NCBI RefSeq assembly: GCF_016808095.1
Contig: NC_068979.1
Coordinates: forward strand, 28,849,960 to 28,913,959
DNA from: Vigna angularis
Lineage: Eukaryota > Streptophyta > Magnoliopsida > Fabales > Fabaceae
Length of the DNA: 64,000 bases
Reading direction: 5' to 3'
Shown here: positions 23,893-37,700 of the stretch, one piece after another
Layout: every line of letters begins with the position of its first letter
How positions within the stretch are numbered: position 1 is the first letter of the stretch
Translations under genes and position numbers: made by a program
The notes under the pieces: model-generated
What the model was told of the DNA's origin: nothing
What the model saw: the letters and a program-made list of their open reading frames with translations, nothing else
Databases searched by the model: none

Positions 23893-25841
23893 TTTTTTTT
23901 TTAAGTGGAAAATCTTAATCATGTATATGGTGACTTCATTTCAGGTACACTTTTAGTCCAGTTATTTGGATTGTTTACTAAAATCATAAATGCTTATACT
24001 CAGTGTAGTTTCGATAAATAAACTGTAGAAAATAATTAATAAAAAATTACCTAAATTATGTAAATCTTTACTAAGTTTGATTAATTTTCCTTGAAAGACA
24101 TTTTAGAATTTCAAGTTTCTGTCTAGTTTAAATTGGGAGAGGATAAGCATGGATATATCTACCTCATTTACCTCCCATACCAATCTTTAATTTAAATTAG
24201 TGAAATACTCTTAATTTATTAAAAAACGTAAAAAAAAAACTTATTTTTACTATTTCCTTATTTCACAACAAAAGAATTTCTTCTTGTATCTCAATTGTTC
24301 AACTTATTAACCTCATGTATATAACTAAGACATTTTTTCTCTTATCACAACTTTAATTACACATTTTTTTCTTTTACATACAAGATATATTACATGTAAA
24401 AAAACATATACCTCAATTCGAATTAAATCATTTCTAAAACACACATTTAACTATTTACTCTTTTATAATTTTTTATTTATTATTTATTTTTTGTTACATG
24501 AAAATGTTTAACTACCAATTTTCAAGACTTATATTTTTTTCTTTTTAGCTTCAATTTATTTGAAAAACTCTTGTTTCATTGTACAATCTTTTTCATTCTC
24601 TATTCACGATCCAATTTGTTTGATATTTATCAAGGCTCAAATTCTTAAAGTGTTTTCCTCTTAACATTTACAAAAATATGATATATTGTAATTGTCATAA
24701 AATTCAATTGTTTATTTTTTATAATTACTTTATATTTTGTGCAATTATATATTTTCATTTTTTTTTCAAACTTCTTTATTGACTAAAATTTATTAAAAAT
24801 TACACAATTAATAAAGAGATTCATAAATCATAAGACCATAAAAATTTGTTTATTGACTAAACAGTAAGAGCTGACTTAAATAATTTGATCCGTAAAGGAT
24901 ACGAAGCTCTAAATGGTAAAAACTATTGAAAAAAAAAATACGACGTACTCTACAAAGACGTCTATACAATGAATAATATGATTTAGAAAAAAAGAAAAAT
25001 AATAAATGTTTTAATAATGGTTAAATATTTTTTCGTGTATAATTTTTGTTTAATAATAATTAAAAATTGTGTTTCATCTACAAATCAAATTAAATACTTA
25101 CTTCTTTTAATTTTATAAAATTTATGTAAAATATTCTTCTTCCAAAATAATAAGTGGAGATTATATTATAATTTACTATAAATCTTCTTTTCTTAAGTGA
25201 TAAACATTTAAATATCATTTGAAAATGATACTTTTATGACTTTAAAGTGTAGAGATCAAATATGGATATATTTAATTTAGAGACGAATATTTTAACCTTT
25301 TTAATAATAATATTAACTTTTTAGACTCTCATATGTAAGTAAGTCATAGATTACATAATTCAAAATCCAATCTATATCTAACATCAAATCCATTTTAATG
25401 AGATTAATTACACTTTATTTTTTTAATGTAATTTAAATTGAATTAAATCTATCAAGACTGTCAATTCAATTAATTCTAGTAAGATCAATATAATATAGTT
25501 GACTATTAAGCCTATACTTTTAATTCTCAAAATATGGAGCACAATTCCTTTTGGTCTTTTAATAAAAATTAAACTCTTTTAATACTTAGATTTTGTAAGA
25601 TGTTACTTTGAATTCATGGTGTTAAACGACATTAATACCTTTAATGATATGATAACCAGTAATTTATTTAGTATTTATCATGTGAATTTAATTAAGTAAT
25701 ATGATTTTTTTAAAGTTTATAAAAACTTTAAATATTTTTTAGTGTTTCAAATTGGGTATATTATTTTTTTTATAAAAAAAATTATTTTTAAGCCTTTTGA
25801 TTTTATAAAATGTTATTTTGAGTCAAATTTTCAGTGAAAAG
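23893..25841. other. AT-rich intergenic sequence
   Basis: No open frame of note and no recognised element. Confidence 0.6.
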
Positions 25842-28167
25842 TGTAACATCCCAAAAATATAGTATAACTATATAATAGAGTTATTATACAATAGATCAGT
25901 CAGCTACTAATTAATTAAAGTATTAACAGTACAGTTATCCAAAATAACCATAAAATTAAAACTTTACGGAAAACGTCTAACAACCAGAAACTATTAACAC
26001 ATCTGATCGGTCCAAAATCAATTGTTCTCATGACCGATCGGTCCTAATCTACACCACTAGGTCCTCTCCGTCCAGCGCCTGCTCCACCAAAACTTCACAA
26101 TCCTCTGCTCACATCCACCGGATGATCATTGCATAGAACAAAATACCGAACGACAACATAACAAAACAGAAAGTAAGGGTAAGCTGACGTAACAAAAAAA
26201 ATCATATTAACATACAATTCAAAACACACTAAACAGATAAAATAATTAAACACAAGTAGAAAAACATATAACACATATTGGCATACCACTTTAACCGACC
26301 ATCTAGACTAGTATGAATATGTAGCTTTGACCGTTCGTGCACTCGTGGGTGTAGTAACTGGAAACCCATCAGCTGCCACACGAGGTTAACCCGTCATTAC
26401 TCACCGTAGGACCCCCTCCTCGGCTAGGGCCTCCTGCTATTCTCACGACATGACTTACTCATCTCTACTTGAGACTTGGTAATCATTAGAATGTCAGGAT
26501 GAACGCTGTAGATTTCACTATCCATATTCATACTATACCACTACTCTTGCTTATCCAATCACTGAGACATTCCTCCTTGGAATTCTCTTTTCACACCATT
26601 TTAAACATCATACTTTATTTAAATTCCAATACAATAGCTCATACAAGATACATCAAAGCAACTACAATAATTGAACCGAACCAAACAATGAAATCAACAG
26701 TAAATACCGAATAACATTTCATATAACAGAACAGAATAGACAACATACAACCTCTAAGTACGATCAAACAGAAAACTCAACATAACCAAGGAATATGACC
26801 GAACAGTCCTTTAACAAGCAATACTCGAATACTATCCTAAAACAATTGAAGAGTCAAAAGTTAGAACAACCGAACACTATTAGCTTAGATCGAACACATA
26901 AACTTAAACCGAAAACTAAGAACTTAGACTGAATACTCAGATAAAATCAATCACTAAAACGTGACCGAACGTTCTTTTATAGGTAAGGCCCATAGGAGGA
27001 CGATCACATTTAATACTGAACACCGGTACAATACCGAACGATAACGTGAGGCCAAACACTAGTGAGAAAATGAACTTTATAGATAAACCATATATTAGTA
27101 CAAAACGAACGTTATAACTAAACCGAATACTACTAAAACCGAACATTAATATAACCATGAGTCCTACACAAACAGAACACGAATACAACACCAAACACTA
27201 TTAAGACCGAACGAAAATACAAAACCTAACCATTGTACAAAACCTATTAATACTAACTCGAACGCTATTATCCAATCAAATACTGCCAATGCCGAAAACG
27301 AATGTTAGTACGACACCGAACGATCCTAAGACCGAATACTACTATGAAAATGAATACAGCTAAGACTGAATACCTAAACCTGACCGAGTGGTCAACAAAG
27401 AATGCTCGACATTCTGCATAATTCTGTAGAACTTTCGTAGAATGAAATACACACTAGAATTTTCCAAAACTGAATGTTTTTCAACCCAGAATTCCTTCCA
27501 AGATAGATATAATCTACAACTCAACAATCACAACATTTAACATGTCAAACAAACCAAGTCGATCACTCAAAATTCAACTTCTCCCACATGCAAAACCATC
27601 AAACCACGTTTTCATACATCATCAACCAAACAAATAAATTAACTAGCTTCTCTTACCTTAGAAAATATGAACAGCTTAAATCCCGAAATTCCCAACTTGA
27701 ATATTTTATCGAAAGAAACTCTATGAACACCTATAGATCACTGTTTGGTGAGAAAAGACCAAACATAAAACCAAAAAAATGAAGTAAAAAACTAGAAAAG
27801 AAATTTGATGAGCACATGCAACTCGAGACTTGGCTTGCATGTAACAGAAACTAGAATTTCTAAGAAGAAGATGAACTTACCAATTCAAAGATTGTTTTTG
27901 ATTGGTGAAGAAGGAAGCTTTTGACATCATGAAAGCTCAGGCACGACCTGATTGATAATCAGATAAAGAAAAGTGAGAATTTTCTAGAGAGAATTTGTAG
28001 AGAGAAGGAGGAGAAAATGAAACTCAGAAACTTAAAGAAAAGAACTGCATGCAGAGAATGACACAAAATTTTGAAAAGTTCCCTTATATACTACTGTCAA
28101 AAACTAATCGGTCCAATCAGCTACATACACTTGTCTTTCAGTTTCTCTGAATTTCTAAATCCTTACA
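25842..28167 (-). mobile_element. LTR of the GACGAACG family, probably solo (2326 bp)
   Basis: The + strand starts TGTAACATCCC and ends AAATCCTTACA. The flanks AAAAG (25837-25841) and ATAAG (28168-28172) differ at one base, consistent with an old target duplication. It has the conserved block at 26105-26133. Its GAACG array (about 26930-27400) is badly decayed, so this is likely the oldest copy. Confidence 0.8.
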
Positions 28168-28581
28168 ATAAGTATTGAGTGAAATTTCTCTAATATACTT
28201 TGGATGAGATTTTGTTTTGGTTAAAAACTTTAATATAAAGAAAATTCAACAATACTAGTATTTGTCATACCTAAAGTTAACATCGATACATGTTTATTAG
28301 TTATCATGCTTTTTAATCTTGAAACAAACTGATTTGTGTATAATGATCAAACTAAAATTATTTAGAGTCAATAAAATTGTAAAATATTAAATAGATTATA
28401 TTTTTGACATAATCAATGAAAATACAATATAAAATAACTTAAACAAATGGAATTTAAATAAGTCGTGTTAAATTTCATAAAGAAAATTTATATCATATTA
28501 AAACGATTTTAGTTTAAGTGAAATAAAATCGTGTTAAGACAAATTTTATGAAAAAAATTGAAATCATATTAAGTTGATTTA
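28168..28581. other. Spacer between two oppositely oriented LTRs
   Basis: 414 bp of AT-rich sequence. No gene recognised. Confidence 0.6.
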
Positions 28582-31371
28582 TGTAAGGACTTGGATTTGA
28601 GTCAGCAAAAAGGGATGACAAGTGGCGAAAGATGAGAGGTTGAGCACTTTAAAATAAAATTACATTAGTTTGGAAACAGTGGATTTTAACTCATTCCTCT
28701 TTTCTGAGAAACCATTCCTCTTCCTGCAAGCTCTCTCCTCCTCCTGCATCTTCTCCCTTTTCCATTCTTCACTGAACCATTAAAATCTTGATTAGGTGCT
28801 GCCCCAACGATCGCCAAGTAGCGGGTGTTGCTCTTAGTCGATCAATTTTCCCTAATTTGAACCGGTAAGAAAACCCCCTTTCTCATGTGCCCTAGGGTTG
28901 TAAGCATGTGATTGAACTTGTTGCATGCAACCCATTTCGTTTTCTTCCATAATCTAGCTTCTATTTGGTGCTAAGATTCGCTTTCTATCATCAATTGATG
29001 ATTTATAGGTGATTCTAACATTTGGAAAGTGCAAGCAAGTGGTCTAGGGTTCCTACTTGAGCTTGGTTGTCTACACTAGAGGTAAGGGGAGCTAGTTCCC
29101 TTTTTGGTTTTACTGCATGGCGTGATTACATGATGATTTTCAAATTGGTATGTTGTTGGAAGCAAAATTTTGAATTTTGCTAACTTGAAATGCATGTATG
29201 GAAGTGTGAGTGCTACGTGAATGTGGTGATTGATGGATATGAACTGTTTGGGATGATTTTGAGTGATGAATTATGTATGTTGGAACTGTTTTGGTGTGTA
29301 AAATTTGTTGTGGTGTTGATAGGAAGGAAAATCAAGTGTCTTAGGGTCACTTTTTGGTCATTTTAGAGGAAGTGAGGTAGGGATTTTGAGTAAATGAAGG
29401 CTGCAGTGTTCCTGGACTGTTTGGGCAGCCTAGACAAGTTCATTGTGACTTGTTAGAAGCATAACAGTAGTTGAAAACAGGTTCCAAGTAGTGGAATCGA
29501 ATTTGGGTCCCTAAGTTGTTGAAGTTAGTGTTTTGGAGCTCGAAGTGAACTTTAAATCACTTAGAAATGGTAGTAGAAATGTTTAGGATCATTTGGATAA
29601 GTTTAATTAAGTCTAAAACGAGAATTAAGAGTCTAAGAAGTTGAGAAAAGTGGTTAGAAATGGTCAAGGGAGGTCCTGATACCAGTCTGCAGAATTCTGA
29701 GAATTCTGCAGAAATTCTGCCGAACGCGCAAACTGAGCGTTCGTCCATGTCGGAGTTGAACGCTCGGTCATGCCATGTGCGGAGTGACGTTCGGTCAAAT
29801 GTGGGCTTGACTTAACGTTCGTCCTTGTCTAGGGAACGTTCGGTCTTAGGGGATGATATTAATGGCGTTCGGTCATTGGTTTAGTAACGATCGCTCAGGT
29901 GTTGGTTAGTAGCGTTCGTTCATTCGGTTGCTTAGTGGCGTTCGTTCATTCGCTGGATTAGTAGCGTTCGTTCATTCACTGGTTTAGTAGCGTTCGGTTA
30001 GTTGAAGGTTTAGTAGCGTTCGGTCAGCTGAAGGTTTAATTAGCGTTCGGTCAGGGGTTGGAATTAATAGCGAGCGTCCATAGGTAGTGGCGAGCGTCCA
30101 TATTGGTGACGTTTGGCCTAGTGTTTGATCTCACAGCGTTCGTCCATGGAACGCTTGCTTTAACAGCGTTCGTCCCAGTGATATTGAGGCGTTCGTCCTG
30201 GTGATGTTAGCGTTCGTCCTAGTGATATTGAGGCGTTCGTCCTAGTGATATTGAGGCGTTCGTCCTAGTGGTGTTAGCGTTCGGTCATGAGGCTTGATAT
30301 TGAAGCGTTCGTCCAAATGGGGTTCGTCCAAGGGATTAGGACGTTCGTCCAAACAGTGTTCGTCCAGCGGTGATATTTTCCTTCATGCTTTCTCTCATTC
30401 CAGTAAGCTTTGTTAATTAAATATTTCGGTTACGATTTATGAATGCATCTTCATGTGATCCAGGTTGGTTGAAAGTGTATGATTATAAGTGGTTTATGAT
30501 GTACTTTGTTGATCCAAAAGGAATATTATGAGATTTAAAATGGTTGGATTGAATCGGAAATTTAGATCTCTCGGTGAGATCAGTTAGTGTATTGAATGAA
30601 TGTAGAGGCTTCCATATGGGGGGTTATCCCTAACACTCCAACGGTCTTTCATTCTCACTTAGAGAGGATTGACGCGTGTGGTGGGAGTAGTGGGAGGTCC
30701 TAGGGTAGACGCTATCACTGGAGGTCTATTCCGCGGTAACGGATTAGCCTTGTGTATGGTCGGGTGGAACCCCTCGGCAATGGCTTTGCAAAGCAGTAGA
30801 GGCCATCACAAGTGCACAACCCGCCCCAGCTCTACATACATTCTATGTCCGGACGTGTCTAGAGTCTTAACATGATAGTATGCTTGTCTTGATGAGTTTT
30901 AAGAAATAAATGCTTACGTTTATGATGACTTATGTGTATGGATATTCTGGTAAATGTTAGATTGGTTGAAAATGAATTGTATGATTGTTTGAGACCTAGC
31001 TCACCCTTGCATTGTATGTGTTTGCTTTCCCCCTTGCGATGATCATCCAATCCTTTGGATGTGAGCAGTAGGTGATGATGTACCTTTGGAGCAAGCTTTG
31101 GAAGTTGAGGAAGACCCAGCACCTAGTGCTTAGGATTTCTACCAGCTCTTATGTTAAATAGCTTTTCATTTTGAAAGACTTCTAGCCTTCATCTTTAGCA
31201 TGATCCGTATTTTGAATAATTATGAACTCGTACTTATGTTTTAAAGTTTTCCAGTCAGACTTGGATAACTGTACTCCTTAATTCCATCTATTGTGTACTC
31301 TTAACTGCTTTCTATTATTATAATCGATGCATTCTACGTATATACTTTGTTATATATTTTGGGATGTCACA
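28582..31371 (+). mobile_element. Solo LTR of the GACGAACG family (2790 bp)
   Basis: It starts TGTAAGGACTTGG and ends TTTTGGGATGTCACA. It is flanked by perfect ATTTA repeats at 28577-28581 and 31372-31376. This is the only copy on the + strand. It holds a long CGTTCGTC array (about 29720-30370) and the conserved block in reverse complement near 31035-31068. Frames at 30669-31122 are not gene-like. Confidence 0.93.
29720..30370. repeat. GCGTTCGTCC / GCGTTCGGTC tandem array
   Basis: More than twenty copies of GCGTTCGTC or GCGTTCGGTC are spaced roughly 20-35 bases apart, with runs such as CTAGTGATATTGAG between. It is the reverse complement of the GACGAACG core of the other copies. Confidence 0.9.
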
Positions 31372-31376
31372 ATTTA

Positions 31377-33420
31377 TGCATCTTAAAAAAATATATTTAA
31401 TTTGTATGATGTTATAACAACTTTGGTTTTTTTATGAAAAAGTTGAATATACTAAAATCGTATGATATTATGACAATTTCAGTTTTTTTATGAAATGTAT
31501 TGGAGTTATCTCAAACTAGTATTTTGAATTATTGAAAATAAATAGTTCTGTAAGCGTTAGTTACCCCCACTGTTGGTTTGAAATTATGTAATAAATAAGT
31601 CAAATACCCAAAGGTGAGAAAGTTAAATGGTTAAAGGATTTTATAGAATATAGCTATAACAATATAATATTATTTATAAGTTATTTAATTTATACTAATT
31701 TTTTAAAATTAGATGATGATATTTTAAGGTCATTATTACATTTTTGGTACTTTTAGGTTATAAAAAAATGTTTTTTTTCTCATTTTTTTTATCACACATA
31801 AAGATTTTTAATGATTATTTTTTGTTTAGTTTTAAGAGTTATTCCAAGGCAATTTGTGTTAGTTTTACCGTAGTTTAAAATTCATAAGTTTTTTTTATCA
31901 CTTTGAGAAATATTTATTTACTTTTTCAATTATTTTATTCACATTTTTAATTATTTTTAATTACATTATTTTACTTACCAATTTTGAATAAAAATATTTT
32001 TCCAAATTATTTTACAAAATCAAAATTTTTTCATCTTTAAATAATTTTTTTGTTCCCTCTCACAAATCAATTAAAATTTATTCTCAATATTTCTGATTAT
32101 TTGTTTAAACTTATTCTTTTTTTCTAATGTCAAATTTATTTTAAAAAATTGTGGTCATAAACAAAAAATAGTTCATCAAACACATTTTTTTTTTTGGAAA
32201 GAGAAAACTAATATGCCCTATATAATTGATATTTGTCGGGTCTCCATTTCTTGTTTACATTTTCATGAGAAAGTTGGTTTTGAAAGGATTAAAACAATAT
32301 AAAAATTGGTAGTGCGTATGGCAATGATCATGTCAATAAAATATCCAAATTAGAATGTCTATTGTCTCCATTATTAGGTTCTAGGATTTGGCATTATTCT
32401 TTTGGTCTCATCTTTTGATTTTATTCTTTAATTTAAAAATTTTATTGTACCCAACCTTTTCTTTTAGAAAAATCTCAAATTAATTTTTTTTATGTCATAA
32501 TTTAATTCTTAGTTTGAAAATTTTTATATAATCAAATCATAGTACTAACACGTTGTGATATGTGTTAGTTTATAATTTTTAAAAAGAAAATTAAATATTT
32601 TATTTTCTTTAAAATAAAATTTTGTTATATGTGTAACTATATTTGTCATATATATATATTTGTTACATGTAGTGACAAGGTGATATAATAGTAGCATAAT
32701 GTGTCATTGTCATATTAAATATTATTATGGTCTTAGTCTCAATAATTTTGTCTTTATATTTTTATTTTTGAAATGTAAAGTTATATAAATATTTTTAATA
32801 AGATTAAATTTATTTATATTTATATTTTACATTAAATTTTATTTAAAATTATTTTAAAGTCACTAATAGATAAAAATTCAAAAAATAATTTCAATTAACA
32901 AATACGCTAAACTTTTTTATTAATTGCATTTCATAAAATGAAATAAACTTATCAAATTTTTAAATTCTTTTAAATAATTGTATATTGTAAGACCTTCAAA
33001 AATAAAATATTGGATGCATATTTAAAATAATTCCATTGCAGAAAACTTATTCCAAAATATTTCATCATTTTGAAAATTATATTCTAGAAATTGCATTCTA
33101 GAAACTTTATTTCGAAAATCTTGTTTCAAAACTTTTGGAAAAGCTTGTTTTCGAAAATTTATAGAATATATAATCCAAAAATCACTTTTCCCAGAAGACA
33201 AATGTTTATTTTAAAAATTTGAAGGGGTATGTAAAAATATTGTTGGGTTTCAGGAAGTAAAGCCCACCATCAATACTTTTAACTTACTCATATAACATCG
33301 TTTAACCACATCTTACATGTACCTTAAAACTTCGAAAAAGGTTAACGAAGGTGCAGCCTGGCTTCAAACAAAACTTGCAAGGGTAAAGTTGTCATTAAAA
33401 GAAGTGCAATTAAAAAGAAC
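31377..33420. other. AT-rich intergenic sequence
   Basis: No gene or element recognised. Base composition becomes more gene-like after about 33,300. Confidence 0.6.
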
Positions 33421-33429
33421 TGGGTGTGC

Positions 33430-34790
33430 GGGAAGGAAACACGTCGTGGTTTAATGATTATGTTCTGTCCCAAACTAGCTGTGTTTCTGTTCTGCGTGCT
33501 CTATCAATCCAAATCCAGAACAAACTTCAAACCACTTCCCTCACTCCGTTTTCTTGGTTTCCCAATCTCATCTAATTTCTCTCTCTTTCGTCATTCTCTT
33601 ACTGGCCATCGTGCAAATCTCAGTTCTCGTGAATCTTCTCTTCGTGGGTTGAGCTAAGGAAAACCACACACCCCCATCACAGTTCAAGGTCTCACATTTC
33701 TCTCTTATGTACACCTCTTTTCTGCACTTTTGTTGTTTCCTTTTTTATCTTTTGTTGTGCATTGACCTCAGTAAACAGTTAAATTGTAGAGGGGGTGATG
33801 GAAAAGGCCATGGTTGGTCCCATTACAGTGAAAAAAAGATTCTAAATTTTGAAGTGCAACACGATTCTTCTGTGTTGATGATGGTTTAATTACATGGACA
33901 GAAGGTTGTGATTTCTAGATTTGAGCATATTGTTCGTTGTGTGAAACTGGGGTACTCAACTGCCGTGGAATTGTGTGAAGTATAGAGGGGTATCAGTGTG
34001 TTGGGTTGAAGCTTTTGAGGAATCTGAGTGTCAAAAGGATGGGTTTTCTGGGGATTTAGCTAATGAATGAACTTGTGTGAAAGTGGAGCATGAATCTGTG
34101 AGCATGAACTGCAAATTTGACTTTTTGGGATTCTAGTACCTATAGAAACTTCCTTGTTGTAGAATGAAACTTAGTGCCGATCCTTCTTGTTTGCTTGACC
34201 TAAAACTGTTGGGACATCACGTCGTGGATTGACATGATTTGCATCAGTAATCTTTCGACAAAGTTAGTGCATTCTTTTGGCTCATTTCATCTTGTTTTCT
34301 ACATAAAAATATTTATATTACGGAATATTGTTATGTTACACTTTATGTATTTTGGGACAGTTGTCAGATGAGAGTGAGACAATCAGAAGTGTGATAAAGG
34401 CATCCCTTTTTGAAAATACTGCTGTGTTGTTTTCTGTTACATCTGTTCTGAGGTTAAATTATCGTGTATACTGAGATTAGTTGGTTTAGTTGTTGAATTT
34501 TGATTCGTGTCGGTCATTCTGATTTCACTGAACTATCTATTGGTACAGGTGTGATAGCGGAGTGTGGATATTAGGTCTTGTCTTTTCCAGAAGCTATTCA
34601 CTATGTTGATTATTCTTGTCATAGCCTACTGCTATACCAGCACTTAACAGATCATGTCGTACTGCGTTTTGGCATTCGAATCTATGGCATCTTACATGAT
34701 TTGTCTACTTGTTTGAGCTCAATTGTAATTGAAAGAACCTACTCTCATCGAGGTACACTCTCCCACCCTTGTGGGAAGACGTGTGCAACT
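33430..34790 (+). other. Probable 5' leader of the TADA gene
   Basis: This stretch is less AT-rich, with pyrimidine-rich leader sequence near 33,540-33,700. Several ATGs here open only short frames. A possible acceptor (TTGGTACAG near 34,550) suggests a leader intron. The main frame is open from 34575, after a TAG at 34572. No clear TATA box was assigned. Confidence 0.4.
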
Positions 34791-37700
34791 ATGTACAACG
34801 CATATGTTAGCCCAACAGTATATGCTGTTAGGTGTAGAGAAACATTCTCATTATCTTTCAATGGCTACTCAAACTTCTGTCCCGAAAGATTTGATGGAAC
34901 CCCCTCATACTGTTTGTCATGTTGTGGTTGTTGTGATTGTTGTTCAGCTTCCACTTACAGAGTACCTGTAAAGTCTTGTCTTGTAAATGGGTTGAGGCAA
35001 TCTGCTCTTCTTCAATTGTCAGCAACTAGAAGGTTGATACTGGGTGGGGGAGATCATTACCTTTCCCGGCTGCCAGCTTATGGTTTCCTCAGAGATTGTC
35101 AGGAGCTTAACTCTTCTGTCAATGAGAAAACTATTTGCAATAGTAGTAGGCGGAGCATAAAGGGAAGATGTATTCGTGTTACCACACAAAAAGGGAGAAA
35201 ATTTTCTCATTCATTTGGTCCTGATGATTTTGAAGCTGTTCTGAGCTTGTTGAATGAGGAGGCAGATAGGGAAGCTACCATTTGTAGCAAATGTAAGGAT
35301 GTGTTTTCATCCAAAAGAATGGAAGCTGAGAAAGCAAGAAAAAGTGTTAGGAGAGAGGGACATTTGAATTCAGGTGAGAAAGTAAAATCAGAGAAAGCGG
35401 GAGATTTGAAGCAACATCAGTCATCCACCATAGAATTGAGAAGAGAATATGAAAAACCTAACAAAGAAAGGGAAGCCTTTGCAAACAATGAAAACCATAG
35501 GAAACGAAGAAATGTATCTAGTGGTTCATCTTATTATTCTCTCTCATCAGGAGATTTTGGGAGTGAGCTGGAAGCTCAGGATGAGATTGGTTTGGAAGAA
35601 TTGTCACTGGAAATTGAGAAGGGCAAAGGAAATGGTGTGGAGGAACAAGTGAAGGAACAAGTTAAGGAAGAATTCAAGGGGCAAAGGGATGACTCAAAGA
35701 AGCTGTTGGGTGTTTCAAATAAGGAAAGATTTGCGTCTGGTGAGGATATTGATTGGAGCATAAGGAAGAAGACTGAAAAGAAGCTGACTCAGGGAACTCT
35801 GCAAAACACAGAATCCACAAAGGAACAACATGATATGTATTTGGGAGGATTTAAAACACATGAATCTGGTCATAAAAGATTGTCTGTTTCACAAAACCAA
35901 GTCAATAGTGAGGAAGATAAATCATCTTTTGTTGACTATTTGGATAAGAAAACAAACAAGTCATATCTTCAAACAGTCAATAGAAGAAAACATCAATCTA
36001 TAGATATACAAGAGTCTGATTGTAATGAAGTTGAGAAAAGTTCGTTATCACAAAAGGTGTTGAGTGGCAGGGAAGGGAAGCTTGAGATATCAGAAATATC
36101 ATTGAAGAAAACAACTGATGAACGTGAAAAGATTGTTGGTTCCACTTCTACCACTGGAAACGAAATTTTGAAATCAAAGAAGGCATTCAGTGGCCAGGAA
36201 GGGAGCCTTGCAATATCAGAAACGCTATTACAAGAAACAAATGATACTTATAAAAAAAGTGTTGGTTCTAGTTCTACCTCTCACAAGGATTTGATAGATA
36301 GAAGTTCCCTTAAATATACTGGGAATTTAAGAATTGAAGACAGTGAACGGACTTCAAGTACCAAGATGAAGGGCATGGAAGTGAAAAATGTTTTGAGTTC
36401 TGTTCAGGGAGCAGAGGAGCAGCAACACCAAAAAGGAGAGAAGATCATTACACAAGCTAATGTTGAAGATACATCTATCCTGAAGTCTAGAACCAGATTA
36501 AAGAACATGGAAGAAAATTTGAACATAAGCTCAGATTCAAGGGGTACATGGCTTCAAACAGATAAAAGGACAAGTCAGAGTTTCCAGCACAGGAAAGGAT
36601 CTGAACTTGTCAGCATTTTATCAGAAGGCTATGCCAGTGATGAAAAGCAAGTTTCAAGTCCTCAAAAAGCTCATGAGAAGATGAAATTCATTCCAAAAAG
36701 TAAACCAACATCAGTTGTTAAAACAAGAGAAAGTTCTAGCCAAACTGATAAATGGATTGCAAATCTATCAATTTCTGATGAAACCACCTCAAGAGAGGAA
36801 TCCAGTTTGCAGGGATCATTGAATTTGGTTTCTGGGTATGGAAAACATGTTATGTTAGCAGCAGGTGAAGAAGGGGGCTCTGCAACAATGTTGATCCCTT
36901 CCTCTTCAGAAGTGGGTGGAGGCTCAGCACATGTTGAACTCACTGCAGGAATTACAAACCCAAATGTCTTCCTTGAAACTTCGAAAAGTGGATCTTCTGC
37001 TTTTTCTGATAATTCAGGAAGAAGTTCTGCTTTGCATCCGGATGCTCTTGGTTCAGCTGATCTTTCAGAGAAATCATCTAGGCAGTTTGTCGATGAGTTT
37101 GCTGAGAGGATCAGGCATGAAATAACAACTTCCAAAGCACAAGAGATGGAAGTTACAGGACCAAGGTTGACACTTGAAGTTGGTGGTAATCAGATCTACA
37201 GCTCGAGACAACAAGGAACTAAAACAGATGTTCAGTCAAAGGAGCATGATTCTAGTCGTTCCTCTGGGTTTCCTGGGACCAAAGGTCCTTCTGATGAGAT
37301 TTGGGATGTCACTGAACCATCTATTGAACAAGGTCTAGTAGCCAAAGAAACAGAGACCAGCAAAGAAACCGGGAAAACGGTCATTGGTAGAACTGGGAGG
37401 TCTTTATGGGGTATAATTTCTGATATTGTTCGATTACGTTGGGGTTCACGTGCTGGTTCCTCAACATCAGCTGGAAAATCTGCTGAGAGAAACTCACCAA
37501 ACAAGTCCGAAAGTGACACATGGTTTTCTGGGCAGGAGCACGAGGAAACCACTAAAACTAATGTCATAGACGAAACAAGTGTACTGCCTCAAGCCATGAT
37601 TTCTGATAAGTTAAAACTAGGTAGTGATTCTCACAATAAACTGAAGGACAAAGGAAAACATCTTGAAATTGGATCGTCATCACTGAACATATTGGAAAGT

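Noticed and set aside
30669..31122. Frames of 68 and 87 codons inside the solo LTR
   Set aside because: Not shared as open frames by the other LTR copies and no recognised domain.
34578..34790. Extension of the TADA frame upstream to a TTG at 34578
   Set aside because: A plant nuclear gene would use ATG; the first in-frame ATG is 34791 and the added residues do not look like a transit peptide start.
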